A stretch of DNA of 34,130 nt from Bacillota bacterium (GTDB lineage: Bacteria; Bacillota; Dethiobacteria; Dethiobacterales; Dethiobacteraceae): NCBI GenBank assembly GCA_012521405.1, contig JAAYMK010000128.1, forward strand, positions 1-34,130. The letters run 5' to 3'. This document shows, in pieces, positions 1 to 8,496 of the stretch (its first letter is position 1; every line of letters starts with the position of its first letter). The position numbers and the translations under genes are program-made. Under the pieces are notes generated by a model. The model was not told the DNA's origin. It saw only the letters and a program-made list of their open reading frames with translations, and ran no database searches.

Positions 1-12
1 TCGCAAGCTTTA

Positions 13-117
13 TGTCAACAACCACTTTCTGGTAAGCTCATTAAATTGTCTTGACTCTTTTGTTTGTTGCTGTGTCAACACGAGTCATATCGTACCATGA
101 ATTGAGGGTTTTGTCAA
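13..117 (-). promoter_or_regulatory. Minus-strand promoter facing the left edge, with repeated TGTTGACA boxes
   Basis: On the minus strand a TTGACA -35 (112-117) and a TACGAT -10 (89-94) are separated by exactly 17 bases, giving a predicted start near position 82 and transcription out of the window to the left. The octamer TGTTGACA occurs three times on this strand (complements at 112-119, 73-80 and 13-20). Only the first has a recognisable -10; the partner of the third would lie outside the window. Such dense consensus -35 elements are typical of highly expressed stable-RNA operons, but the transcribed gene is not visible, so that is inference. Confidence 0.6.
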
Positions 118-172
118 CATCTGAATTACATTGTTTTTTTTAGTTTTGGATGCTGTAGTTTGGGCAGTTTTC

Positions 173-823
173 CTATGTCTTACCGGAGAAATCCAGATTT
201 ATGACTGTATCCGGAACTTTGCCCGGGTAAATAGCGTCAACAATAGGTACGGTAGTAACAATCTCTGTCACATCAGACAAAAGAGGAATACCGATTCTGA
301 CCACTGCTTGAACCTGTAAATATATTTTGTGGCGCACCTGATTTATACCGGCATCTTCAAACTGATCAATAATCTCAGTATTAATATATCCTACCGGTGT
401 CAGGCGAACCGGTATTTTAGGGCCGGCATGTGCGAAAATATAGCTATCAAAAATTTGTCCCAGGGGAATTGCTAGCTTTTCTTTTTCTAATTGATTTAAT
501 GCTGCTTGTGCTTCCAAAGCTGTCTCTGCACAAATACTATTTACCTTTATATTGTTCACTTGTGCAAAAACAATTCTTCCTTCCTTATCCTTTGTAAGCT
601 GAATTAAATCCTGGTAATTTATTTGCTGCGCAACTTTCTCAAGGACGGCAGTATTAATGGCTTGAATGGCCAATGCCTCCGCTTTAACTTTGGCCAGTGC
701 CCACACGGTAGGGCGAATATTCTGCTCTAAAAAAAGCAAACTGCGCAAAAAAATAAAAATAAAGACCGACAAAACCAGGAAACTTTTTGCTTGTCGGCTC
801 AACTTAAAGCGCTGCGGCAACAA
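173..823 (-). CDS. yunB: Sporulation protein YunB family
   Basis: A 216-residue protein with one N-terminal membrane anchor (about residues 15-33) followed by a soluble domain that would face outside the cytoplasm or the intermembrane space of the forespore. Length, single anchor and the conserved C-terminal part (a PVRLTPVGYINTEI-like segment at about 137-150 and TVPIVDAIYPGKVP near 191-204) match YunB. In Bacillus subtilis YunB is a sigma-E-controlled sporulation protein of unknown biochemical role. Translation probably starts at a TTG codon: a GGGGAGTG ribosome-binding site lies 7 bases upstream, and the nearby ATG is out of frame. It is divergent from the downstream penicillin-binding protein gene and appears monocistronic. 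Family call from recognition of the sequence; function inferred. Confidence 0.8.
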   Translation of the reverse strand: MLPQRFKLSRQAKSFLVLSVFIFIFLRSLLFLEQNIRPTVWALAKVKAEALAIQAINTAVLEKVAQQINYQDLIQLTKDKEGRIVFAQVNNIKVNSICAETALEAQAALNQLEKEKLAIPLGQIFDSYIFAHAGPKIPVRLTPVGYINTEIIDQFEDAGINQVRHKIYLQVQAVVRIGIPLLSDVTEIVTTVPIVDAIYPGKVPDTVINLDFSGKT

Positions 824-842
824 GGCACATCACTCCCCGTAC

Positions 843-850
843 ATTATATG
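843..850 (-). promoter_or_regulatory. Possible sporulation sigma -10 element for yunB
   Basis: The minus strand reads CATATAAT here, close to the sigma-E -10 consensus CATACAAT, about 20 bases upstream of the yunB start. No clear sigma-E -35 is visible at the expected distance, so this is tentative. The rest of 851-1040 shows no gene on either strand. Confidence 0.3.
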
Positions 851-1047
851 AAACCGTTTGCGAAAGGTGACACCGGCTAGAAAGTAAAGAGTTTTACTTC
901 AATTAAGGGAAAATAAGGCAATCTTTTTATTTGTCGATATTTGTCTTGTTTGCTCCTTCCCGCCATCTCCAGACACGATTCTTGCGTATAACAACTAAAG
1001 ATGGCAATTTTGCTGGATTATGATCGTTTATCGTCAATGATTTGCCG

Positions 1048-1077
1048 TTTACCCTCTTTAAATAGGTATGGTATAAT
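1048..1077 (+). promoter_or_regulatory. Promoter of the class A penicillin-binding protein gene
   Basis: A perfect TATAAT -10 (1072-1077) is preceded, with an 18-base spacer, by TTTACC (1048-1053) as a -35. The predicted start is near 1084, leaving about 68 bases of leader before the ATG, with an AAAGGAGA ribosome-binding site just upstream of it. Confidence 0.6.
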
Positions 1078-1151
1078 CGGTAGAGAGTTTCAGATAAGTC
1101 AAAAAAAATTGTTTCCCAGCAAACACTCCCCTTGGGGAAAGGAGAACAATT

Positions 1152-3851
1152 ATGTCTAGAAAAGGGAGAAAAGATTATCCTACCAGAGGAAGAACAAAAC
1201 AAAGAAAAAAACACAAACTAAAACGCTTGTTTTCTGTTCTTGTAATAATATTTGTTCTGTTGGCGACAGTAGCCTCCGTTACTGCTTATGCGGCAGTTAA
1301 ATATTTTTTATCTGATTTACCACCGCTTGATCTTAAACAATTGGAACCGGCAAAAACATCGTTTCTTTACGATCGGGAAGGCAATCTGGTTACACCTTTA
1401 ATGGGGGCTGAAAACCGTGTCATCCTTACATTGGACGAAATATCGCCCTATTTAGTTAATGCTTTTATTGCCATTGAAGACGATCGTTTTTTTGAACATC
1501 CAGGATTTGATCTTCGCGGCATCATGCGTGCTGTTTGGAACAACATTTTTAAAAAAAGTGGCGTCATCCAAGGCGGTAGTACCATTACCCAGCAACTTGT
1601 CAAAGATGCCTTTCTCACTCCGGAACGCACGCCTAAACGTAAAGTGCAAGAAATATATATCGCCTACAAACTGGAAAAACTTTTCAGCAAAGAAGAAATT
1701 CTAGAACTCTATTTAAACCGCATCTTTTTTGATTACAACGCTTATGGTGTTGAGGCGGCTGCACAAACATATTTTAATAAAAGCGCCAAAGATGTTACAC
1801 TGGCGGAAGCTGCCATGCTGGCAGGGATACCTAATTTGCCGGGAAGATATTCACCCTACAGAAATTTTGAGGAAGCTAAAAAAAGACAAAGAATTATTCT
1901 TAATCGCATGGCAGAACTCGGCATGATCACCAAGGAAGAAGCCGAGGCTGCCGCAAATGAAGAATTAAAATTAGCCGGTATCCCTAAACGGACATACCCG
2001 CATCCTTGGTTTGTTGACCATGTTGTTTTGGAAGAAGCACCAAAAATCTTAAAACAATTACCGGAATATGAGCAAATGACAGAAGGTGAAATCCAGGCAC
2101 ATATTTATACATCGGGCTTGCATATTTATACGACGCTTGATCAAAGAATTCAGCAAGCGCTTACAGAGATTCTTGATAACCCCGAGATGTACAGTAAAAA
2201 TGTCCGGGAAGAAGGCAAACCTGTCCAGCCGCAAACGGCCGCAGTGGTTGCCGAACCTGACACAGGATATGTTGTCGCCATTTTCGGTGGGCGCGAAAAT
2301 GACAGTATCGGCGCCTTTAATCGTGCCACAGACGGAAAATGGCAAGCCGGGTCAGTTTTAAAGCCCATCCTTGCCTATGCTCCGGCTTTCAATGAGGGAC
2401 TTGCTTCACCGGCCACTGTTTTGGATGATGCACCCACAGAATTTGCCGGTATTCCGCCTTACTATCCTAACAACTATACAATGCGCTTTCTTGGTTTAGT
2501 TACTGCCCGTTATGCTTTGGCCCACTCTTTAAACATACCGGCTGTTCATTTATTAAATCAGTTGGGTGTTGAAAAAGGAAAAGAATATGCTAAACGCATG
2601 GGCATAACAAGTTTTGATGATGAACATGATCTTGGACTTTCCATGGTAGTGGGCGGCCTCTACAGGGGAGTCAGCCCTTGGGATGTGGCCCAAGCTTTTG
2701 CCGTTTTAGCCAACGAAGGTATTCGCACGGATTTTACCACCATTACGAAAATAGTTGACAGCAACGGCAGGGTGATCTATGAGCATGAGCCCAACAGGGA
2801 AGAGATCCTCTCCCCGGAAGCTGCTTGGCTGACCACAAGCTGCCTACTGGATACTGTTCGCTACGGTACAGCAACGTCTTTGAAAATCGGGCGGCCGGTG
2901 GCGGTAAAAACCGGCACCAGTGAATATGCCCGTGATGCTTGGGTAGCGGCTTATACACCGGACTATGTGACCACCTTTTGGTTGGGTGAAGATTCATGGC
3001 CTCAAGGTAAGGAAGGAAATTACCGTTCCTTTGAAATTGTGGGCAAATTTATGAATCCTATTTTAAAGGCTATCCATGAAGATTTACCGGTAAATGATTT
3101 TACCCGGCCTTCAACGCTGCGCAGTGCGGCAGTTTGTAAAAAAAGCGGCAAGCGCCCGGGCGAATTCTGTCCTGAATCTGAGATTATCACTGATTGGTTC
3201 AAGCGCGATCAGCTTCCTTCTGAGATATGTGATTTGCATGTAGAAGTTGAAATCTGCAGCGAAACAGGTCTTTTGGCTTCGGAATTTTGTCCTGAAGAAG
3301 TTAGAGAGAAAAAAGTTTTTCTCAACAGGCCTCCTTATATAGCAACAGATAAACGCTGGCCCGGCAGAGTTGGCCGCATCCCGGAAGATGCTGCCTTAAT
3401 GCCGCCCACAGAAACATGTGATAAACATGTTTCCTCCTCGCCTTCCCCCGATCACTCCGAGGCAAATTTTACTGCCAGACAGATCAGCCTCAATGGCGAC
3501 ATCTTACTGTCATGGAAGCCTGTTCCTAAAGCCAAAGGTTATTGGCTCGCCCGTAAAGGCCCTGAAGACAGTGAGTTTGTCAGGATTGTCTCTGAACCAA
3601 TTATCGGAGTTAGGTTTACCGATCGGGTCGATCTTCCCGGCACCTATACCTATCAAATTATTGCCGTAAATGACGAAGGGGTTGAATCGGCTCCGTTAAC
3701 TACCAGCGTAATCGTTCGCAGCGAACTTGAAGCTCCCCAAGATCCCCCCGAACCGGAAGAGCCCAATATGCCACAAGAGCCAAAGGAACCTCAAGAACCG
3801 GGCCGGGACGAAGAAGATGAGGAAGATCGCCGGGGACGCCGGGGACATTAG
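1152..3851 (+). CDS. Class A penicillin-binding protein (PBP1A family) with C-terminal FN3-like domain
   Basis: Bifunctional peptidoglycan glycosyltransferase/transpeptidase, 899 residues. A basic cytoplasmic N-terminus (1-25) and one membrane anchor (about 26-48) precede a GT51 domain with the catalytic EDDRFFEHPG motif (Glu109) and GGSTITQQLVK (141-151). The transpeptidase domain carries SVLK (Ser401/Lys404), SLN (459-461) and KTGTS (586-590), so both activities look intact. After it come two similar cysteine-containing segments (CKKSGKRPGEFCPES and CSETGLLASEFCPEE, about 665-735), a fibronectin type III-like domain (about 775-855) and a Pro/Glu/Arg-rich charged tail. The protein polymerises and crosslinks cell-wall glycan outside the membrane. 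The gene is monocistronic with its own promoter and a strong downstream hairpin. The tail is the variable part of this family and probably serves wall or partner binding (inference). Confidence 0.95.
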   Translation: MSRKGRKDYPTRGRTKQRKKHKLKRLFSVLVIIFVLLATVASVTAYAAVKYFLSDLPPLDLKQLEPAKTSFLYDREGNLVTPLMGAENRVILTLDEISPYLVNAFIAIEDDRFFEHPGFDLRGIMRAVWNNIFKKSGVIQGGSTITQQLVKDAFLTPERTPKRKVQEIYIAYKLEKLFSKEEILELYLNRIFFDYNAYGVEAAAQTYFNKSAKDVTLAEAAMLAGIPNLPGRYSPYRNFEEAKKRQRIILNRMAELGMITKEEAEAAANEELKLAGIPKRTYPHPWFVDHVVLEEAPKILKQLPEYEQMTEGEIQAHIYTSGLHIYTTLDQRIQQALTEILDNPEMYSKNVREEGKPVQPQTAAVVAEPDTGYVVAIFGGRENDSIGAFNRATDGKWQAGSVLKPILAYAPAFNEGLASPATVLDDAPTEFAGIPPYYPNNYTMRFLGLVTARYALAHSLNIPAVHLLNQLGVEKGKEYAKRMGITSFDDEHDLGLSMVVGGLYRGVSPWDVAQAFAVLANEGIRTDFTTITKIVDSNGRVIYEHEPNREEILSPEAAWLTTSCLLDTVRYGTATSLKIGRPVAVKTGTSEYARDAWVAAYTPDYVTTFWLGEDSWPQGKEGNYRSFEIVGKFMNPILKAIHEDLPVNDFTRPSTLRSAAVCKKSGKRPGEFCPESEIITDWFKRDQLPSEICDLHVEVEICSETGLLASEFCPEEVREKKVFLNRPPYIATDKRWPGRVGRIPEDAALMPPTETCDKHVSSSPSPDHSEANFTARQISLNGDILLSWKPVPKAKGYWLARKGPEDSEFVRIVSEPIIGVRFTDRVDLPGTYTYQIIAVNDEGVESAPLTTSVIVRSELEAPQDPPEPEEPNMPQEPKEPQEPGRDEEDEEDRRGRRGH

Positions 3852-3862
3852 TATAGTTATGT

Positions 3863-3912
3863 AAAAAGGGCTGCTGTAGCTGAACGTGAGTTCAACTGCA
3901 GCAGCCCTTTAT
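3863..3912. terminator. Bidirectional Rho-independent terminator between the PBP gene and mutS2
   Basis: A 12-bp perfect inverted repeat (3865-3876 with 3899-3910) surrounds a second inner hairpin TGAAC-GTGA-GTTCA (3881-3894). On the minus strand the stem is followed by five Ts; on the plus strand by TTTATTT. It ends the convergent transcripts from both sides, and the mutS2 stop codon lies in its base. Confidence 0.85.
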
Positions 3913-6251
3913 TTCAACTCTACAACTGTTACCCCGGAGCCGCCTTCAGCCGGATGCCCCATTCTCATTGAGGCGACAAGGGGATGATTTTGCAAGTATT
4001 TTTGGAGACCGGCACGCAGACGACCTGTCCCTTTACCATGGATAAGCCGGACTTCTTTCAGCGCGGAAACAGCAGCTTCGTCAAGATACATATCTACCTT
4101 TAGAATTGCTTCATCTAATGTCAGACCGCGTAAATCCAGTTCCCGGGGCACATTTTTTGCTGCATAAAAAGTCGTTACTCTCTGCGGAATTTCTTCCTGT
4201 TTCTTTTGTGCAGCCAAGGGGGCTAAATCTTCAACTTCAACGGTAACGCGCATAGGACCTACTTGCACCTGAATGTTTTTACCACTAACCTCAACAACCG
4301 TCCCCTGTTGATTCAAGCTCTTGACCATAACTTCCTGGCCACAAGCCAAATCTTCCGGTTTGAGCACAGTCTGCCCTACCGGAGGTGCAGCATAAGCATG
4401 CACCTCTGCCACTAAATTTTCCATCGCTGACGCCAGTGTCTCCACCTGCTCTGCGGCAGGTTTTGTTTCACTGTAACGCATTTTACGCAATTCTTTTAGG
4501 ATTTGTTGTGCTTCCCGCTTGGCACGCACCACTATTTCCAGCGCCTCATTGCGGGCTTTATTTAAAATTTCTTTTTTGCGGCGCTCTAATTCGGCTTTTT
4601 CCTCTTTTACTTGTCTAAGTAAACTTTGTGCTTGCCTGCGTTCATCTTCCGCTTGACGGGAAACATATTCCAAACGCTTACGGTCTGCCACCAAGTCAGC
4701 CACTAACTCTTCCAGATGTTTTTCTTCCCGGGTAAGAAACTCCCGCCCCCGTGCGATAATTTCTTCCGCTAAACCTAAACGTTTAGCAATGGCAAAGGCA
4801 TTGCTTACCCCAGGCACCCCCACAAGCAGCTGATAAGTGGGCCGCAAGGTGGCCACATCGAACTCCACCGAGGCATTTTCCATCCCGGGAGTTATATAGG
4901 CAAAAGTTTTTAACTGGCTGTAGTGAGTTGTGGCAATGGTGATGGCCCCAGAAAGGTGCAGGTGTTCCAAAATTGCCATGGCTAATCCTGCACCCTCTGT
5001 AGGATCGGTTCCTGCACCGATTTCATCAAGCAAAACCAAAGCACCGCTTTGTAAATTTTCCAGAATTTCAATAATATTTTTCATATGCCCGGAAAATGTT
5101 GATAAAGACTGGCTGATACTTTGTTCATCGCCAATATCGGCAAAGATTTGCGGAAAAACAGCCAATTGTGTGCCCTCGGCGGCGGGAACATGCAAGCCGC
5201 TTTGGGCAAGCATGGCAAAGAGGCCTACAGTTTTTAGGGTCACTGTTTTTCCACCCGTATTTGGTCCCGTTATCACCAAAGTTCGTATCTCTTTCCCCAT
5301 TTCCAAAGAAATAGGTACCACATCTCCCACCAGCAGAGGATGCTTGCCGTTAACAATCTTGATATATCCTGCTTCATTTAAATCCGGCTCAATGCCTTTT
5401 AATTTTAAACTTAAGTGTCCCTTGGCCAAAATAAAATCCAATTCCGCATATAAATTCAAAGTTTCTTTTAAAATTTCGGCAGCTTCACCGGTTTTGCGGG
5501 ATAAATGCAGTAAAATTTTTTCTTTTTCCTTTTCCGCTTCCCGGCGGAGCACCGCCAGTTTATTATTGGCTTCAACGGCCCATAAGGGCTCAACAAAGAT
5601 TGTTGCCCCGCTGGCAGATTGATCGTGTACCACACCCGGGACTTGTGCCCGGTATTCAACTCGCACAGGAACCACTAAACGATCTCCGCGCAAAGTAATT
5701 AGGCTTTCCTGCAGATATTTCTGCATTGACGGGTTTTTGATAAAACGGTCAAAACGCTCACGTAAATTTCTTTCCCCGGCATTGATGGCCCGGGTTAAGC
5801 GTTCCAATTCCGGGCTGGCGTTACTACGCAATTTGCCTTCATCATCAAGGGCCTGCCGCAACAATTCCCTTAATTCCGGCAGCGGATCCAACCGCTTTAC
5901 CAGACCTTGCAAGATGGGGTAACCTTCTTTTTCCCGAAAAAAGACTTTTACTTTTGTCACCGCCAATAAAAGTCGAAGTACTGCCCATAATTGTTCTTCT
6001 CCCAGCATCCCTCCTCTGGCGGCCAACGCCAAGACGCGGCGGATATCTTCCACGGGCTCCAAATCCAAATGGTAGCGCTTCATTAAAGAAACTGCTTCAG
6101 ATGTCTCTGCCTGCCAACGCCGGCAAAGGTTAATTTCCGTGGAAGGAATTAAATCTTCCGCCAGTTCCCGCCCCATGGAAGTTATGCATTGCTCCACCAG
6201 GGAAAGCCGGATTTTATCAAATTCCAAAAGTTTTATTTCTCTTTCCATCAT
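3909..6251 (-). CDS. mutS2: Endonuclease MutS2 with Smr domain
   Basis: MutS2-family ATPase of about 780 residues. It has a MutS core-like region (1-300), a Walker A GPNTGGKT (331-338), a Walker B ending LVLLDEIGAGTDP (about 407-419), a long charged coiled coil (about 515-600) and a C-terminal Smr nuclease domain (about 706-782) with ELDLRGL and IHGKGTGRL motifs. Unlike MutS it lacks the mismatch-recognition domain. Family members suppress recombination or, in B. subtilis, rescue collided ribosomes by splitting them. The open frame begins with GTG at 6257 overlapping the glycosylase stop, but AAGGAAG at 6258-6264 is correctly spaced for the ATGs at 6251 or 6248, so the start is placed at 6251. 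Residue numbers count from the GTG. It is translationally coupled to the upstream glycosylase gene. Confidence 0.95.
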   Translation of the reverse strand: MMEREIKLLEFDKIRLSLVEQCITSMGRELAEDLIPSTEINLCRRWQAETSEAVSLMKRYHLDLEPVEDIRRVLALAARGGMLGEEQLWAVLRLLLAVTKVKVFFREKEGYPILQGLVKRLDPLPELRELLRQALDDEGKLRSNASPELERLTRAINAGERNLRERFDRFIKNPSMQKYLQESLITLRGDRLVVPVRVEYRAQVPGVVHDQSASGATIFVEPLWAVEANNKLAVLRREAEKEKEKILLHLSRKTGEAAEILKETLNLYAELDFILAKGHLSLKLKGIEPDLNEAGYIKIVNGKHPLLVGDVVPISLEMGKEIRTLVITGPNTGGKTVTLKTVGLFAMLAQSGLHVPAAEGTQLAVFPQIFADIGDEQSISQSLSTFSGHMKNIIEILENLQSGALVLLDEIGAGTDPTEGAGLAMAILEHLHLSGAITIATTHYSQLKTFAYITPGMENASVEFDVATLRPTYQLLVGVPGVSNAFAIAKRLGLAEEIIARGREFLTREEKHLEELVADLVADRKRLEYVSRQAEDERRQAQSLLRQVKEEKAELERRKKEILNKARNEALEIVVRAKREAQQILKELRKMRYSETKPAAEQVETLASAMENLVAEVHAYAAPPVGQTVLKPEDLACGQEVMVKSLNQQGTVVEVSGKNIQVQVGPMRVTVEVEDLAPLAAQKKQEEIPQRVTTFYAAKNVPRELDLRGLTLDEAILKVDMYLDEAAVSALKEVRLIHGKGTGRLRAGLQKYLQNHPLVASMRMGHPAEGGSGVTVVELK

Positions 6252-6253
6252 TG

Positions 6254-6835
6254 TCACTTCCTTGACACGTATGGGTTATCGGCCAAATAAAAGCGCAAAG
6301 GTAAATCCTTTGCCTGCGAAATACCGATGCGAGTGGTTGTAATAATTTCTTTTGCCTCATAACCGTCGTCTGCCAAATATAAAGGTGGTTGGCGTAAATC
6401 ATGACCGTTATGGGTAAGATTAATGCCCATGGCACGACATAAATTTCCCGGTCCGGAAGCCAATTTCTCAAGCGGCGCTTGGCCGCGCCGCTTGCGCATT
6501 AAATCAAGCCCTGTTAATGGTTCCAAAGCCCGTACTAAAACCGCCTCCCCTTCCCCTATCTTTGCCGTAACCACATTAAAGCAGTAATGAATGCCATAGA
6601 TAAGGTAAATATAAGCTGTGCCGGCAGGGCCAAACATAGCCGCATTGCGGGCGGTTTTTCCCCGGGCAGCGTGACAGGCAGGGTCATTTTTGGCCAAATA
6701 GGCTTCCGTTTCCACAATCCGCCCGGCAGTAATTCCTTGTTTTGTCTCATGAATTAAAATTTTCCCCAAGAGCAATTGCGCCACAATTTCTGTTGGTTGG
6801 AGGAAAAAATCAGTTTCCAGCTTGTTTTTAAACAT
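6254..6835 (-). CDS. DNA-3-methyladenine glycosylase (AAG/MPG family)
   Basis: Base-excision repair glycosylase that removes alkylated purines such as 3-methyladenine and hypoxanthine from DNA. The 193-residue product contains RIVETEAYL with the catalytic glutamate, the substrate-pocket segment GTAYIYLIYGIHYCFNVV, and LVRALEP, all typical of the AAG fold; length matches bacterial members (about 190-210). The open frame extends upstream to 6922, but those 29 residues only shadow the end of the preceding gene, and family members start near the MFKNKL methionine at 6835, so that start is chosen. No strong ribosome-binding site is seen, which suggests coupling to the gene upstream, 28 bases away. 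It overlaps the mutS2 open frame by 4 bases. A repair operon polX-mpg-mutS2 is likely. Confidence 0.9.
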   Translation of the reverse strand: MFKNKLETDFFLQPTEIVAQLLLGKILIHETKQGITAGRIVETEAYLAKNDPACHAARGKTARNAAMFGPAGTAYIYLIYGIHYCFNVVTAKIGEGEAVLVRALEPLTGLDLMRKRRGQAPLEKLASGPGNLCRAMGINLTHNGHDLRQPPLYLADDGYEAKEIITTTRIGISQAKDLPLRFYLADNPYVSRK

Positions 6836-6863
6836 TCTCTGCAATGAAAACACATCCCTGCTC

Positions 6864-8393
6864 TCACTGAGAAAGTAAACGGGTCTTCTTTTTTTGTAAG
6901 CAACTAAGAATTTCATTCGCATTTCTGGTATTAATTACATCATCCGCAGTGAGCCAACCTCTGCGGGCTACGGCTAAGCCCAAAGTAATGTTGGCCAGTT
7001 CCAGCTGACTGTGGGCGTCTGTATTGATTGCGATTTTAATACTTGCCTTTTTCGCTTGCAAAACAATTTTATCCGTTAGATCCAAGCGGTCCGGGGAAGA
7101 ATTTATTTCCAGGATGGTGCCGGTGGCTTTGGCCACCCGCAAAATTTCATCGATATCAACTTCATACGGGTCCCTTTGCCCCAACAGCCTGCCGGTGGGA
7201 TGACCGAGAATTTGCACATACGGGTTTTGCATGGCTTTACAAATACGGGCAGTAAGTTTTTCACGACTTTGCCGGAAGCCGCTGTGCACAGAGGCAACCA
7301 CCACATCAAGTTGGGCTAAAATTTCATCTGGTGCATCTATGGATCCGTCATCGAGGATATCTGCTTCTATACCACAAAGTATACGCAAGTTGTATTTTGT
7401 TTGCAGTTTGTCAATGTATGCCCTTTGTTCCGCTAAACGCTGTAAAGATAACCCCCTGGCAACTTTCAGGGATTGGGAATGGTCTGTGATGGCCACATAT
7501 TCATAGCCCATTTCCACAGCCATTTCCACCATTTTTTCTATGCTGGCTGTGCCATCGCTCCAGTTTGTATGGACGTGCAAATCTCCTTTATAATCTTCTG
7601 CCCTAAGCAATAAAGGAAGCTCTCCTTTTTGGGCAGCAGCAATTTCGCCGCGGTTTTCCCGCAATTCCGGTTCTATAAAGGGCAGCCCGGCCAATTTATA
7701 AATGTCCGCCTCGCCGGCAAAAACATAAGGCGATGCTTGCCAGATATCTAAACCTGTATTCTCTTTAACCAAGCGGGCAACTTTTTTCACATGTTCTGTA
7801 GCACCTGTTGTCAGCCAAAGTTGGCGCACATAATCGCCTGCAGAAACTAAATCAAGGCGCAGCTTGACGCCAAAGCTATGCACTGTCCTACAGGTATTAT
7901 CCTCCCATTTTTGCCGGTGCAGCTGCGGATGCTGACTGATTGCTTTTTTTGTCTGTGCCAAATCCTTTGTCACCAGCAAAAGGCTTATTTCTGACACTGT
8001 CTCCTGGCGGCGGCGCATTTCTCCGGTAACTGTTACCTTTTCGACACCGTTAAGCTTCTTTAATTCAGGGATAAAATCTTGGCAAAATGTCAACGCCCAG
8101 GCTAAAAGTATTTGCTCGTTTACCTGCACGGGCGGAGTTTCTCCTTCCATTCTTTCTAGCAGCGCCAATTTCCCGGTTTTGACAATTTCTTTTATTTTGG
8201 CCGCCAGCGCCTTGCCCACCCCATCTATACTTTGCAGCCGATTCTCCTGCACAAGCTCAACAATACTTTCCGGTGAAGCGGCTACAGCTTGTGCCGCTCT
8301 TTGGTATGCGCGAATGCGGTAACGATTTTCTCCGCGTAAAGCCAGGATGCGGGCAGCACGGTCAAGCATTTCTGCCACATCTTTGTTTTGCAC
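6864..8393 (-). CDS. polX: PolX-family protein: degenerate polymerase domain plus intact PHP phosphoesterase
   Basis: A 509-residue PolX homologue, shorter than the usual 570 or so. The N-terminus has the helix-hairpin-helix region ending IDGVGKALAAKI (about 56-67), but the second helix-hairpin-helix segment expected before the palm is absent. The palm motif, normally GSxRR followed by DxD, reads GEMRRRQETVSEIS (124-137): the dNTP-binding Ser is Glu and the two metal-binding Asp positions are Glu135 and Ser137. The third Asp (LRLDLV, Asp181) and TGATEH remain. The PHP domain is complete: HVHTNWSD (His273, His275, Asp280), TDHS (304-306), GIEADI (Glu343), VASVH (His370), GHP (His398) and NTDAH (Asp459, His461). 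It probably acts as a nuclease or phosphoesterase rather than a gap-filling polymerase (inference). Start is GTG, with CGGAGTG at 8401-8407 as ribosome-binding site. Confidence 0.9.
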   Translation of the reverse strand: MQNKDVAEMLDRAARILALRGENRYRIRAYQRAAQAVAASPESIVELVQENRLQSIDGVGKALAAKIKEIVKTGKLALLERMEGETPPVQVNEQILLAWALTFCQDFIPELKKLNGVEKVTVTGEMRRRQETVSEISLLLVTKDLAQTKKAISQHPQLHRQKWEDNTCRTVHSFGVKLRLDLVSAGDYVRQLWLTTGATEHVKKVARLVKENTGLDIWQASPYVFAGEADIYKLAGLPFIEPELRENRGEIAAAQKGELPLLLRAEDYKGDLHVHTNWSDGTASIEKMVEMAVEMGYEYVAITDHSQSLKVARGLSLQRLAEQRAYIDKLQTKYNLRILCGIEADILDDGSIDAPDEILAQLDVVVASVHSGFRQSREKLTARICKAMQNPYVQILGHPTGRLLGQRDPYEVDIDEILRVAKATGTILEINSSPDRLDLTDKIVLQAKKASIKIAINTDAHSQLELANITLGLAVARRGWLTADDVINTRNANEILSCLQKKKTRLLSQ

Positions 8394-8454
8394 AAAACAT
8401 CACTCCGCAACTTTTAATACACTTTAGCTTGCCCGCAGTGATAAAAAAAATATG

Positions 8455-8489
8455 AAGAAAAAACCGCCAACCTTCTGCATAGGCGGCGG
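8455..8489 (-). terminator. Terminator after cvpA
   Basis: On the minus strand a CCGCC/GGCGG stem (8482-8486 or 8485-8489 with 8464-8468) is followed by a run of Ts (8456-8463). It would end the pheS-pheT-zapA-cvpA transcript before polX. The stem is short (5 bp) with a 13-16 base loop, so efficiency may be partial. Confidence 0.55.
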
Positions 8490-8496
8490 CTAAAGT

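Noticed and set aside
927-1214. 95-residue minus-strand open frame overlapping the PBP gene start
   Set aside because: It covers the PBP promoter and N-terminus in antisense, with no domain and no good ribosome-binding site.
4930-5622. 230-residue plus-strand open frame
   Set aside because: It lies wholly antisense to mutS2, has no recognisable domain, and its composition mirrors the complementary strand of the real gene.
6836-6922. N-terminal extension of the 3-methyladenine glycosylase
   Set aside because: Those codons shadow the end of the PolX gene in another frame and do not resemble glycosylase sequence.
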